The notes beneath the pieces are model-generated. The model saw only the letters and a list, made by a program, of their open reading frames with translations. It was not told where the DNA came from and searched no databases. Both the position numbers and the translations under genes were made by a program. A DNA stretch of 64,000 bases from Dipylidium caninum (taxonomy: Eukaryota > Platyhelminthes > Cestoda > Cyclophyllidea > Dipylidiidae), in contig QEYB01000180.1 of assembly GCA_017562135.1 (NCBI GenBank), forward strand, positions 992,001-1,056,000, in the 5' to 3' direction. Of the stretch, positions 1 to 13,109 are shown piece after piece; position 1 is the first letter of the stretch; every line of letters starts with the position of its first letter.

Positions 1-765
1 ATAAGAGTAATCTCGGAGGCAATTTTATTTGCTTCTAGTGCAGTACTCTTTCCGTGATATAAATTCGTTATTTCGAAGGATAGTCGTCGCATCGTGATTT
101 CTTTCATCGTGTCTGCGGCTTTTAAATTTGGATCAAACGAAGAAATTACGGTTTTCGCAGTTGAGTGTTGCTAAGCATGGACAGGGCCTTCTTTTTGCTT
201 ATTTTGGAGTCGTCGTCTTGTAGTGATGTGCACATCAGTAAAGCGTTTTTGCACAATACTCGGGTAGACGCAGCCTCTCCTCCAAATTCGGTTACTTATT
301 CGTGTTTTCGGGTGCCCATTATGTTCTCAGCTGCCTTGTTTTCATTATAGTAGCAATTTTGGGAAACAACAGAATATGTGGCGTTGTCTTTCGGCTTGAC
401 ATCATCCCTCATTAGTTTTGCACTATTCGTAGAGGTGTGATCCTGACTCGCTCCGCAAAGTAGCTAGTGTCCAAAGGTAGTGTTCCAATGCGACATCCTT
501 ACATCTTTTTGTCGACAAAAAAGATGTTTCGGTTGGCCTCACCAATTTAGTTATTGTCGGAAACATTCCGGAGGCGATTTTTTACCTCTGCAGATTTCTT
601 TATCTTCGCTAACGTCCTGGTGAGTTGTCTTGACTCTCATAAATACCCACTTAGTGACTTCTTTTGATTTGTCATGAAATTTTCTGTCCTACAGTGTGAA
701 AATTATTGGGTGAGTCAGAATCATGAAAGCATTTTTTTTGTTTCGTCACTTAATCCATTTCTTAG
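1..765. other. Left edge: probable intron or 5' part of the SxIP-motif gene
   Basis: The exon at 766 begins in phase 2, so at least one earlier coding exon must exist. A 61-residue open stretch at 165-350 starts with GTG and has no clear splice partner. I see nothing else here that can be supported. Confidence 0.35.
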
Positions 766-3700
766 TGGTGTCGTCGAGTCAATACCGCGTGGAGATCCAG
801 TCACGGCGAGTCCCAGCGGCGACCTGGAGGCGCGTAGTGAATCCCATGGACCGGTGCTCGATACGAGTCTTCTTTCAGTTAAAAATTCGGCATCTATTAA
901 CTTATCGCGGTGTCCTACTTATACCAAATCGGATTCCGTCAAGTATGCGTTTTGAGACAAATATTGTAAAAGTTTACATTATTCAAATATTTTTCTACTG
1001 ATTTATAATAAATAAACTTCTTTACAGTCAATTTTTGGACGAGCCTCAGATTCGTTCAATCTGTCCGCCCCTTAATGCTCAAGTCAAGGAGACTGGAGCT
1101 GTGTCAAGTCTCGAAAACACATCATTGGCGTCACCTTACGAATCAAATGAAGCCAAAGTGCTTCAACCTCATTCTACCTCTGGGGAGCAAAACAAGGAAA
1201 ACAATTCTGGGTAAAATATTCACTTTCACATCAAGGCTTGTCATTTTTTGTCAAAACCATTATCAGAGCAGCTTTTTCGGAAACAATCCTTATGTATAGA
1301 ATCAGGGATTAATGATTTCTATGATTTTTTTCCCATGTCGACTATGTTATTTAAAGTAGATTATCATCAGTATTCGCGTGTAGTTTATAAATCAGGTTAT
1401 CAACCATAGTGCTTCTTTCGCATTCGAAATAAGTTCGAACAACTAATTATAACATTAATTCGCCTCAGTTTTGTACACAGAGTTATAGGTATTGCACGTC
1501 CCGTATAATTTGATGCATGTATTTTAAGGTGTTTTGCTTCTGAATTTTACTGTTTTTTTCTTCAATTAATGGGAGTTATTGCCCTGCATTATTTCACGCC
1601 TATCATTCCAAGTTTTAGCAAAACGTGGATGTTCTATTTATTTCTGTCTGCCTTAAGACTAGTTGCTCAGAGGGACACAGAGGGTATGAGCGCTAGTTGT
1701 AATAAGTTGAAACCATCACCGGTAACGTCGCAAATGAAACACGAGGCAAGTGGGACTCCATCAAGCCCCGGGAGGCCTTCCTCAACACCTCACTCTGGCA
1801 TTCCATTACCCCGAAACCCAACCCGTGCTTTAGGCTCTATCACCCACCACTCGTCGTCACAATCTGAAGAAATTGCAGAAGACAAGTCCTCAAGCCGTAT
1901 GTTTTAAGTATTTTTGGTACTATCCTTAAATTACCAAATGGCACTGTAGCCTTTTTGTTAAGGCCATGCTATTTCGACTACTTTTTTCCAATAATGCGAT
2001 GGCTCAATTACTTTAGTTTTAATCCCGGATTACAACCTGCCGAATTTTCTTTTCGTATTCTATACCTAGAACTTCCCGAAGCTGCCTTGGAAAGGCAGGC
2101 CAGCGCAGCCGATACTGCAATCTCCTTTGTCGGACCGGCGGATGTGAAGCAGGAGCAGTCAGGTAGTCAGTAACCTGAGTTACATGCCCACTGTGTTTGT
2201 CGGCGTCAACATATTCCTCCATTTTAATATAAGGGAATATCGACTTAATTGCGTCAATCCTACACGGCACAAATATTGCTGCCACAGGTAATGCTTGTTT
2301 ACAACGTTTTGTGTTTCAACCGTTTGCGAACAAATTTGAGTAGTCTGCCGATTGATTGGCTTGTTTACTAGTCAATGGGATCGATGTTATTTGGCAGTCG
2401 AAGCTGTCACTTCGTTCATTTGAAGGCACAGTGTCTACTGGTCTCGGTAGGACTGAGTTAATTACACCAAGTTCTTGTTTCCCGTAAACCCATGTTTGCT
2501 AATTTCATTTTATTTATTCCCCTCTTCAAAATGATATCAATTGTTTCCTCTCGCAAACGTCCACTTTTGTCCATTATGACTTATTTTATTCGTTTGACTT
2601 GTTTTTTTGTGCCAACTACTGATGTGTTATTTGGTGATTTTCGTGGTTGTCTTCCATTTTCCTGTCTAGAAAACAGGCCGTTGTTGGTACCTCTTTCTCC
2701 AAGTGTCATATCAAATAAGCTATGTACACTGGTCATGGAACCGAATTTGAACATGCGCCCAGGTTCTGACACTTCGTAAAATATTTAAGATACGTTACTT
2801 TATTGGCTTTGTAACTTATATCACGAAGAGTATCTGTGTGTCTGGTCCTCGAGAACACTCAGCATATATACTTTTTCCCAACTCAAGATTCACCTTTGTT
2901 AAGGTAAAACCATAAAATCACTGATACCCTTAATTGATTTTTCTACGCGGAACTCGCACGACAAAATCTCAAAACCATTGAAACCGATGGATTACTATCC
3001 TGTCAGTGTTATGATGGACAAAATTTTATAGGTGTTCCGACTCTTTCTTTGCCTTAGTATACTCTTCTAAGCCAATATTTCTTGATAGAACCCGCAATTG
3101 GCGGATGTCTGGCAATTGCCAATATGATTCATAGTGAAGCTCTCAGCCAAGGTAAGTTGTTTTTTGTTCTACCTATGCCTGACTGAGAGCCACGAAACGC
3201 TGCCCTCACTTAGCCGGTAGGAAAGGTAATTACTTCAGTTTTCTCTCAGATTAGAACTGGTTCAGACTCCTTTTTTGCTCTCTGCGGCTGGTTTTTTGTT
3301 ATTTTTTGCAAGATTTTGCAATTTATTTGTAACTTACAAAATTTGTAGATGACGTCAACATCACCATTTAAATTTGAAAATTGACGTTAGGAGTCAAAAT
3401 CTTCCTAATATTTTATCTATAATTTGAGAATTGTTAGAATCCCGAGGGTCGTCTATGTCAAATCCAGCTTCCTGGCCTCACCGCAGTTTAACTTTATAGT
3501 GTAGTGCTGTCCTTACCTTTTATGCCATTCTTTACTTTATTTCCTCCCATTTATTTTCTGGATTAATTCTTTACAATTCTTTTAAGTAATAAACAGAATT
3601 ATTTCCGTCTGAAGCGTTACCAACTCTTGAATGGGCTTGATTTTTCTGCACTGATTGCGGTCTGGCAAATGTGCATAAAACGAGTTGATGTTCTCACTGC

Positions 3701-5141
3701 AAATCATTCATTTATTTATTGACGTTGAATTGTTAAACGCGGCGTTTGAATTACTATTTTAATAAGCTGTGTCGGTGGGAGTATACACAATTTTGACTAG
3801 ATTTGCCGTTTATGCGTCTGTCTAATGACCTGACTACCTATTTGCTGTCCATCACTTTTCCATTTCATAGACTAGTTAGCCCTTTCGATTCCCCCTCCTA
3901 TTGGTGTATTGGAGACATTTTACACAGTGAACCAGTGGAATGGCTGTATTCTATCTTAAATTCTTTTCTCGCAGTCTCGCCTACGACCTCATCTACAAAG
4001 GAAGTCGTTAATACTGCTGCTGCTGCTGCTGCTACTACTACTACTACCACCGAATCTCCTATTAATGCTACTAGTGGAATTGCTCCTACCGAGGGGGATG
4101 GGGCCGCCAAGACCGATACGCCATCTTCACCGGTATCGTTTACTCCCTCTCAGACGCGGCGCACCTCAGGTCTGATGGGTCCTAGGGTGGTTGTCAACAA
4201 GCCGGGCATTAATGTGTATAAGGGTCGGAACGCGCCATCCCTCCTTTCAGTCACCAAGACGGGGCCGGAGGGCGACTCTTCAAGCAGCTGCGCCACTGTG
4301 CCTCTGAAATCCAATGAGGTACTGCGCTAATTTCTCGCCTTCTTTCAGTTGCACTAGGTTACTTTTCCCTAATCCCCACTATCTCGTGGATTGAAGGTAA
4401 TGGTTGAGCTATAGACTTATTCACTAAATTATTTACGCTAACTGCGCAAGCCGCCAAGGGTATCCTGACTTATCCATCGGTGTTTAGTCCATTGTGGATC
4501 ATCTACATCATTTCTTTTCTGACAAGAATGCAATTGCTCGCAATTTCAGCAGTTTATTCGTGGCCCAAATGTGAGACAACGTTGAGCGATTCATATTTTT
4601 TTTAAGCTTGACTCTCCTATTGCGATTTTCACTCATCATGGTCTAGCTTTTCGCCTGAAGGTGAGTTGGGTGTTTTTTGCCAGAAGACACCGCCTTCACC
4701 GCAAACAGCAACAGTGGCGAACGTGAAGCCGTCTAACATTCGTCTGCCGAGTGTGATTTCGGAGGCCGGTGCGGTCCGCCACCAGCCGCGCTCTTCCATC
4801 CCCATGCGGAGTCCCTCGGCCACGCGCAATGATCAGGAGAGTCCCTCCACGGCTCACGCACCTTCCGTCGTTACTTCTCGCTCTGCCCACACGGGCATCC
4901 GTGTTCCTTCCCGGCTGCCACGTCAGACTCTCGCCAAGGTGATTTCTCTTAGCGAATCTGCGTGTAACATTTGAGAGTTAGCATGTTCGTTTGCCTGGTA
5001 GAACCCAATGCACACGTAGTGTATACGCTTTACATTTTTTTTCACATATTTGCCTGAAATTCCTCTCCCCATACCGGAATTTGCCTCCCTTATTAGATTT
5101 TTCTTGTCTTGCAGACCATTTTGAACCCAACATGCTGTTGA
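766..5141 (+). CDS. Ser/Pro/Thr-rich protein with SxIP-type motifs, C-terminal part (5' end outside window or unseen)
   Basis: Nine exons join in a continuous frame: 766-942, 1028-1210, 1658-1896, 2070-2162, 2670-2762, 3089-3151, 3975-4318, 4684-4938 and 5115-5141, the last holding the TGA stop. Phases match at every junction (2, 2, 1, 1, 1, 1, 0, 0), which is strong support that they form one gene. The first exon starts in phase 2, so more coding sequence lies upstream. The roughly 480 residues seen are low-complexity and rich in Ser, Pro and Thr, with an Ala run followed by a Thr run near 4015-4050 and basic-proline patches near the end. SGIPLPR (exon 1658-1896) and SSIPMRS (exon 4684-4938) fit the SxIP motif that binds EB proteins at microtubule plus ends, in the expected basic Ser/Pro setting. 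A plus-end tracking protein (SLAIN-, CLASP- or navigator-like) is an inference only; no folded domain is visible. The donor after 2762 is weak. Confidence 0.6.
4015..4050 (+). repeat. In-frame trinucleotide tract coding Ala then Thr runs
   Basis: A run of GCT codons passes directly into ACT/ACC codons inside the exon 3975-4318, giving about six Ala followed by about six Thr. The tract is a coding microsatellite, expected to vary in length between individuals. Confidence 0.8.
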
Positions 5142-8100
5142 ATTTCATGTTTCTTCGCTTAATTTTTAGTAATAGAATTACCTACCTTCTGGGTATACAG
5201 ACTCATCTCTCACCTGTACACAAGTTGACATTCGCCCCTGTCATTGATTACCGTTTGTTCCTACCGCCCGTATTTTTGTCATGGAACCTTTCAATTTCGC
5301 CTACGCTTCCTTATTCCTACCTCAAGTTTGGTTTGTTTCTGGCCTCAACAGACGTGTTTCCCATTCCGCTGTGCTATCGGTGTTTGCCAACACACATTTC
5401 TCCTAAATATCTTGTTTTTTTAACCATTTGAGTTGTTTTCAATCTTTCCTTTAACTCTCCCTATTTCATACATTAGCTCTTACCGTTCACCCTGCCTAAG
5501 CGCTCGTAATGGCGTTGAGTAGTATACTGCATGATTTTCAAATGGCCTCTGGATTGATCTTTCGTTATTTTTTTACAAAACGGTTTTCGCGCTTATTATA
5601 AGTGGCATATCAATCATTGTCAGTCCAAATGCTACTTTTTTGGCAGATAAGTAGAAAAGCATCTAAGGTGAATTTTGGCTTCATGGATGGATCTTGGGGG
5701 CAGGTCGAATAGTGTCTATTAGACTGGGTGGAGGCTAGGTGAAATGTTTCCTAGTCATACATCGGAAAAGCATGTTTTTCCGGTTATCGCTCTATCGGAG
5801 CACCCTCGCGACGCCAACGTAATGTCAAGACGATGGCGTCGTGGGCTCGGGTTATAAATTTGATCCGATTAGACTAGTCTAATCCACAATAACCGCTTTC
5901 GAGTTACGGGCGTCGGGTTTATGGACCACGTTGGTTGTGCTGCATAACATTCTTAAATTTTGCGTCGGAAGAGTCTAAAAGAAGGAACTTCTTCATGTTT
6001 TAACGTATCGAAGGAGCACGAGCGCTCTTAGTTGTAGCATTGTTTCGACTTCATGAGAAGTGTAATGGCATTTTTGAAATCATGTGGTTGTTCAGGCAGA
6101 CGCCATCTGTATGCCCGACCCATGATTGTTATTAACACAGTCAAATTTCAAGATGTCGAGAATTGAAGGGGTCAGGGGGCGCGGTCCGTGGTGAACCAGA
6201 GGCACGAGGAGGATGGGTGAGGGACAGTCGTATCTTATTTGGATGGGGGCTAAGTCAGACCCTATGGCTTTCGCTCTACTACACAGCATTCAGTTGTGGA
6301 AATAGAAAAATTGGAAGTCATCAGTGGTTTCACGAAATGGCATTTTCATCTCATTCCGCATTGACGACGTGGTAATTAATCGAGTACACAATTTTAAATG
6401 ACGAAAACCCTTCTTGGTGGACTTCGATACCGTAAGGAACACGCTATTAAGTTGAAGAAGCCTCAGAATCCAGTGATCGGAACATACGACTGCATTCGAG
6501 AGCTTCGTTACTTTGCTGACGTTCGCTTTAATTTACGGGTTGTTAAGGCTCTATAGAAAGTTATGCTCGCTGTTCTAAATCGAGGGGTTGACGATAGGAA
6601 AAGGTAGAGTTTTTTCAAAAGCTCGATGACGAGACGAAGATGGTCAAATATGTGTGGTAACGCCAATGTTGACATATTGCTGGCTGGGAAAGGCATGTAC
6701 TAAATGAAAATAAGTCAGAAATTGAATTATAAGCACTGCCAGGGATGTTGACTTCTATTACAACTATATCCGGCTCCCAAAAAGCGAGTGAAACTGGCGG
6801 TTCAATCAAAAATTTGTATTCATTAACAACCAAAGCACCTAGAAATGGGATACCTGTCGAAATCTTGTCAACGAAGGTCTGTGATTAAGGGAGGACGCAT
6901 GAAAGGAAACCCACTTTACCGGGACAGGCTCGGGCTGAAGGGATCGGCTGAGGAACCGCCGAGGGCCACAGAAGTCCGTAATGGGGGATGCTGCCTCCGC
7001 TCCGACAGCCCCAGAGTTTGTCATCAAAGTTCTTCTATACACCCAGATCAAACCAGATCTACACTAGGCATGTTTGTAACTTGAATCCTAAACAAATTGA
7101 CATCTTACGTGTCACGATAAGCTATAGATTGATAATGTTATAATTTTACCTTCTTCTCCATACGATTCAATCATAATGTTTTCATGCTTCATCTCCTACC
7201 GGTTAGCACATTTCAAAGTGATCGTTAGGCTAATTAAAATGTGTAAATTCTCAAGCCCAACTTTCCCATTAACAATTAGACATCAGGAATCTTCGTCGAT
7301 AGTTCTGTGCCCGAAACTAGCACACGCTCGCAAATAAAATAAATAACAGTAAAACGCATTTCGACACTCGGATTTGTGTATCGCCTGACCTACCCATTTG
7401 CAATTTTCTACAGATTGCATCTGGCATGGGTAAATACGCTTTACCTACCACCAAGAATCCATTTCGATATCAGACGATTAAAATACCATCGCGCAATAAA
7501 CCAAACAATCAGCCCCGAATGACACATTCCAGATTTGAGCATTCTCTAATATTGCCACGCCTCGCTGCAGGCCCACTACGGTAACGCCTCTTGGACCACC
7601 CAATTGGTTCCGTTCGGAAACTTGGCTGTTAACTAAGTCTATTTTACGCATTGGAGCTTGCGAGTTCGTTGGCCGGAATAAATTGACAATAAATGTGTAA
7701 ACTGGTACATAATTGACGACAATTCCCCCAGCGCCAGTGCCACCATATGCACAGGCTCCCACCGGATCACGTCCTTCTTCTGCATCTATAAAGACATGAG
7801 CTAAGGAGCATGTATATAAATATCGACTTGATAAGTGACTTGAACTTCGATGACACGGTAAAACCTAAGCAGCGCATTCCTACTGCTTTCTGCTGACGAG
7901 CACCCCCAAACAAGAACAACTTGGAATTCGATTTACTAACGAGTATGGGGGTATGTGAACGGGAATTTCGCGGGCTCGTCAGTGGACGAATGTTCCAACT
8001 AGTCGAGGAACCATGCCGTCTGCTTTTGAGATTACGTCAGCGCTCGGACACGTGGCCATGTCTTTGCGACCTTAGTCGAGCCACCAATTGATAATCGAGT

Positions 8101-9563
8101 AGACCGCGTGACACCCACAGCGCTCTTTAATTTAGTGGAGGCAAAATAAATCTACATGGAGAAATGAGTTTGGGATCTACAACTGACTGTGTAAATGCCA
8201 TCTTATTTGATTTGAAACTAGGTCAACGTAAGAACTCGCTCGGAGATGACTGCAAATAATATCAACTACTCATGCAGACTATTTCGTGAAACAGACGCAC
8301 TTCACAGAAGAGATTACTGGGGTGAGAAAATCACCTACTCAACCGCAACCACTATTTGTATAGTCCATACATTCTGTACCATCCAGCCCCCCGAAGCGAA
8401 ACGGGTGTAAATATATAAATACTTATGTATATACATATGTAATCGAACTGACGGAGTACAAAGGCAATAAAAGTGGTAAAAGGATTGAATGTGTCAAAAA
8501 TAGAGGATTAATGGGAGAAAGTGGACAGAGTTAGACGAAGTAGAGATCACACAAGAACCTAAAATGACAAAGAATGAATAAATATTTTAACCCTTCTGAT
8601 CACTTTCGGCCAGTGGTAAATAATTCATAGCACAAGGAGCGCTACCCTATCAACGACTTTCGGTAATGCCAAATTGCTCGCATTATCAATATGACTTCAC
8701 ATATTGCAACTGCGCAACATCTAAATAAAAATTAATAGTAGTTCTTCGCGTCTAAATACGATCCTTCTTTGGGAAAAAAGGTGATTTGTAAAACAAATCG
8801 AATTCGACAGGAAGTATGCACACCATAAAAATGCTAAAAACGATATAACTGAAGAAAGATACCCCATCACACCTCAACGTGAACATCCGGTCAACCCTGA
8901 GACTCTATCTTTTGGACCGGAAGGCTCAGATTTGAAGGGAGGAGTAATTGTCCGATAGCTAGCTTGACTTTTTTCGTCCTCTGTACGCACCGTTGCCGAA
9001 GAAACACCGGAAGTGGTAGAAATCATTGAGAGCCGTCGGTGCTTCGCAATAAGTTCGTTTTGATGTTGCCATTCCTCACGCTGTATATCACCATCGTTCG
9101 TGTCAACTGTCGGGGCGGAAAGCCCGTGCTCCCTAAATGACCATGTTATCTATTACCGAGACGGCTGCGGAACGATATTAAATATAAGCCACAATTATCG
9201 GAACATCCAACCGGCGTTAGTGAAATCGGTGATGTGAATAACAAAGGCACATCATGCATTTTCACTGTATAACTGCAGTGCAAAAAAATATTGACACGAA
9301 TCTACGATATTCGACAGTGTTTCATACGTTCCAAACTTGCAGCATCGAAACCGTGGGAAGATTAACACCCCAAAAGGAGAACTTACATTCCACCCAATGA
9401 TGAGAACGTCATATTTTTTGTGAGGCTTATTAGTCAATCTAGCTATTACAGTTTGCTCGTGACAATGGACGGAAATATGATAAGGATTTTAATAGCTGGC
9501 ATACCACATAGAAAACTATGGGATATCACCTCCCAAGGCATGCGTAAAGTAAGGTGAAATAAC
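5142..9563. other. Intergenic spacer between the SxIP-motif gene and KIF23 (convergent 3' ends)
   Basis: The two flanking genes end toward each other across 4.4 kb. The DNA is AT-rich with short scattered open frames on both strands and no recognisable domain. An AT-rich patch with alternating ATA/TAT lies near 8408-8442. The only stretch with some coding character is the minus-strand segment near 7478-7785, listed separately. Confidence 0.6.
7478..7785 (-). CDS. Possible isolated exon, unknown protein
   Basis: On the minus strand an acceptor-like TTTATAG at about 7786-7792 precedes about 100 open codons rich in Gly, Val, Asn and Pro that end in TAA at 7478. It includes a hydrophobic stretch followed by a conserved-looking GGPRGV segment. 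Just upstream on the same strand (about 7800-8030) another frame is open and contains a Kelch-like FLFGG string, but I could not join the two in phase. No function is assigned. It may be an exon of a gene I could not resolve, or a chance open frame. Confidence 0.2.
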
Positions 9564-12500
9564 TTAAGGAATAAAATGAGCAGAAACCCACAGGTTAGTA
9601 CGGGTAGGCGAAACTTGTTGCAAATGTTCTACATCATTAAAGATGACCGCAGAACCACCGCCTGCAGTCGGAATGATAGAACCCTGTAATTAAAAAGGAA
9701 AAAGGATAACAAATTGTGAAAGGTGATATGAAGTACAGAATAGAACAAAAAACTTTGAAATAACAGCCTAAATATGGGAAAATCTCGAATACTAGCGTGA
9801 TATTAGCAAACGCTCACCAATGAAGCAGACAAAAACTACCTTGTAGAGTTTTGTCTCGACATTGCCCTCAAGTGTTGCAGTCTGATGGTGCAGTAAATAA
9901 TTAGTAGCTCCTCGAGTGTCGTTCAATTCGACCTGTGTGACGGATTTACGCACCTTGACACCAATGGGTGAAAAAATGGTGCCCAAGGGAACTGGGTGAT
10001 TTTCCTTATGTTCCAGCCAGATACCCTGTTCACCACAAACAGATTTGGAGCGCCGATGACGCGGGTTCATCGGTGGTGGACGATTGAGGAAATCATTGCC
10101 AAAACTGGAGTTACGCGTGATGTCACGTAAAGGCATCACCGCCTTCTGTTGTTTATTTTTTCCTGCCAACCTCGTCTCCCACTGACGCGAAAGAGTGGCC
10201 ACGTGGCTCTGTAACTATCCAAAGATATTGTCAGAAGTAAAGTCAGTTGCTGCCAGTTTAAAATGTTCCTACTATTAATAGATAAGATTCACAACTTGAA
10301 ACTTCATTAAAGATAAAGTGCATGGAGTGACTTGATTTTTTCAGCGATTTAACCTGGCTCATCGCCGACGAAGGGTCGACACCCGATTTCCTAAGACGGC
10401 GTTTCAAATTGTGACGTTCACCCATAGTGCTATCCGAGGAGAGAGAAGCAAATGAGAGGGGGTCATGAAAGCCGCGCTTTGACTGCGGGAATCTGTTTGC
10501 GGCTTGGAAGGAGTCGGATAGATCCTTGGACTCATTTTTCTTCATTTTAGAACCGCTCATTTTATGCGGTCCTTGAGAGTGCTCAGGCGAAGCCACTGTC
10601 CTACGCCTCGAAACTTGATTCTTTATTTAAATCAGGTTAGATGATTGCAAAAAGAAAATTAATAAATCATGAGAAAAGTAAGTGGAAGATAAGTTCGAAT
10701 AAGGCGGATGTGTGATCAGCAATATTATGTAAGTATTGTTAATACCCCAACAAATAACAACTGCTCAGTGTGTTTCATCTCTGTCAAGTCTGTGGAGGAA
10801 GATGTTCAACAAAGAGAGTTATTTTATACTAATTGGTCACGCAAAAGTATATATTCCTAATAAAAGGCTACATAAGCATAAAAATGAATGCTCCTACAAA
10901 AGTATCAACACAGAGAGAGTCGCGTAGCCCTTACAACATCGCGAAACCTACCTCAAGATAACGAATTTTTGATCCCATCTGTAGTTTTTGAGCGTTTAAT
11001 TTATCAATTTTGTTAAGTAATGCAAAGTAAGAGCCTCTTGAACTAGCGCGTCGTACAAGTTCAGCGAGAGAAGATTCCAACCCCATGGAAAAATTATCCA
11101 TAACACGGCGAATTCGTTCGCGTTCGTCGATACGTGCCTGGAGAACGGAAAAAAAGGGGCATTTCGACGAGTGTTGTTTCAACCATAAGAAAGACTTCCG
11201 AGCCTTTTTGGATTTGTCGAGCCGGTTCCCGATAGGCCCAGAACAACCGCAAAAATCCGATGGGGAGCTATCGGCAGAAGACGAAGTGATAACAGAAACA
11301 GCGTCTAGGAGTGATATATCCAGGGCTCGAATCTTCGATGCTGAGGCTGTAAGCTCTTCACTCGAAACCTAAGAATTATGAAGCCAACGAAGGAGTCTTC
11401 AAATCCTTTAAAAATAAAACTGATATAGAAGGGGATATGGTAAAACATTCAGATTTACCCCAATAATAGATTGCGCAAAGTCCAACATACCAGTAAAGCG
11501 GATGAACTCGGATGTCGCATGGGATATGCACCGATTCTCGCGAATGTAGACGGGGTAGTAGAAACTTGTTGGCTGCGCTCCGCGAATTGTAAAACATGCT
11601 GAAGAGTAGATAACGATTAAACTGTGAAGTTATTGTGTGGTTAAGATCATGATACTCACAGCAGTCTCCGGATATTCACTTGTGGTTGAATGTACACACA
11701 CCAAAATGGCAACCTGACCGCAACCATCAAAAAAGCACTTGAAGAGTCGCGTCAACTTGGACTCCCTATACGGGACAACTTGTTGTTGCATGGGTGGATT
11801 TTGGCAGGCCTGAGCAGACTGATTCATTCTTAACACTTCAACACATTTGCGCAGCGTCAAGAGCGATTTGTTAATTGTAGCTATTGGAGAATAAAAATAT
11901 GTACAGTATCGCAAACAGCAAACAACGTGAACAGGAAGCTACTTACAAGCCTCTTTAAGTCGTTCGCCAGTAGTTCCGCTACGATTAGTTCTCTCGGACC
12001 CCGCCAAATCGACTAAACATAGTTGGCTCATAGACAACAAATTCTTATCCTAACGACAGTGCATGTAACCACTCAAAATAATAAAGTAAATCATTACCAT
12101 AACAACTTCATCATAAGTAGTATCATAAGCAGTACGAACAATTCTAATGGTGAAGATGCCGTGACTTCTGCTCGATTCTCGATTCAACGCAGTCGCTCCC
12201 ACACGCCGACGCTTCTGACCTTGGTAATATGCCATCAAAGCCTCGTTTGCAGACTTAACTTCTATTTCAGTTACTCCATGAACGTAGGCATTTCGACTGT
12301 CATCTTCGTACAGGTTTAGAGATCTTAAACGGCATTAAAATAAAATACAAAAACGACATACCTCCCAGCGCACGCCCCAGACATGTCCAAAAGGTCAAAA
12401 ATAGCATCATTATACAACTCAATGAAAGTCACGAATACAGCATACAAATGTTTCTGTGAAATAGAAACTGTTGTTGGATCAACGTTACGGCCTTCCAAAC

Positions 12501-13109
12501 ATGGTACTGAAAGATCAGACTTATAAGGAGTTCGAGGTCTAGCCGTGTAGTCTAGACGTTGACGATCCATGATAGCTTCCGCCTCTGTTTGAAGGTCAAA
12601 GCCATTATGCCCGTTTGGTTTAACGACCTGACAGTAGTAAAATTAACCAAAACCTACGTATTTAAGCGTCGAATATGTGGCAATTGAATTGAAAATAACA
12701 TCGAGAGCACGGGGAATAAGGCCTGGTTCGTTCATTGATCCTTGCATAGTATGAGTTTTCCCACTTCCGGTAACACCATAGTTAAAAAAAAGAACTAGAA
12801 AAAAGTAAGCGGAGCAAAAAAGCATACCATTTTCACCACCGAGAACTGACTTTATGTATGGCAGGAGACAGGCAGCGAAAACCTCCGAAGTGCATACATC
12901 TGGCATAAAAACCCGGGAGAAAGTGTGAATACTCTACAAAAAAGTAGTCAGAAGGAACAACAAATGCATACCTTCGGAAATGTATTTCGAGAATCTCGTA
13001 TAGATAGGGAGGTCTCGTTCAAGTAATGCACACACGATTCGCCATCATCGGAAGCCGGTTTGATTCGACAAAAAACTTTCACCTGGGTTTTGCGCTTGCG
13101 ACTCCCCAT
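9564..13109 (-). CDS. KIF23: Kinesin-6 motor protein KIF23/MKLP1 (Pavarotti, ZEN-4)
   Basis: Plus-end-directed motor of the centralspindlin complex (with RACGAP1/CYK-4), needed for the spindle midzone and cytokinesis. Twelve minus-strand exons: 13109-12972, 12933-12828, 12794-12658, 12627-12362, 12323-12098, 12049-11947, 11880-11660, 11598-11491, 11368-10952, 10620-10354, 10214-9840 and 9683-9564. All phases agree and they give 827 residues; human isoforms have about 860-960. The motor carries VKVFCRIKP at the N-terminus, P-loop GVTGSGKT (about 88-95), switch I NRESSRSH (about 263-270) and switch II DLAGSE (about 305-310). FNSIATY and the insert before IELYND follow the MKLP1 pattern. HVLQFAERSQ closes the motor. 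A short charged coiled-coil/neck follows (ARIDERERIRR), then the MKLP1 Arf-binding domain: RHRRSKSV, WLEHKENH, NYLLHHQTA, ETKLYK and a final GGGSAVIFNDVEHLQQVSP. The ATG at 13109 fits the family N-terminus. Weak points are the 10620 acceptor and a possible intron inside exon 9 (near 11155-11190). The stop at 9564 could be bypassed by further splicing. Confidence 0.93.

Noticed and set aside
3898..4110. Minus-strand open frame with poly-Val and poly-Ala runs
   Set aside because: It is the mirror of the coding GCT/ACT microsatellite in the plus-strand exon 3975-4318.
12795..12827. In-frame 11-residue hydrophobic insert before the kinesin P-loop
   Set aside because: The segment has GT and AG ends and a pyrimidine-rich 3' end, and its removal restores the canonical motor sequence, so it is read as a 33-nt intron.
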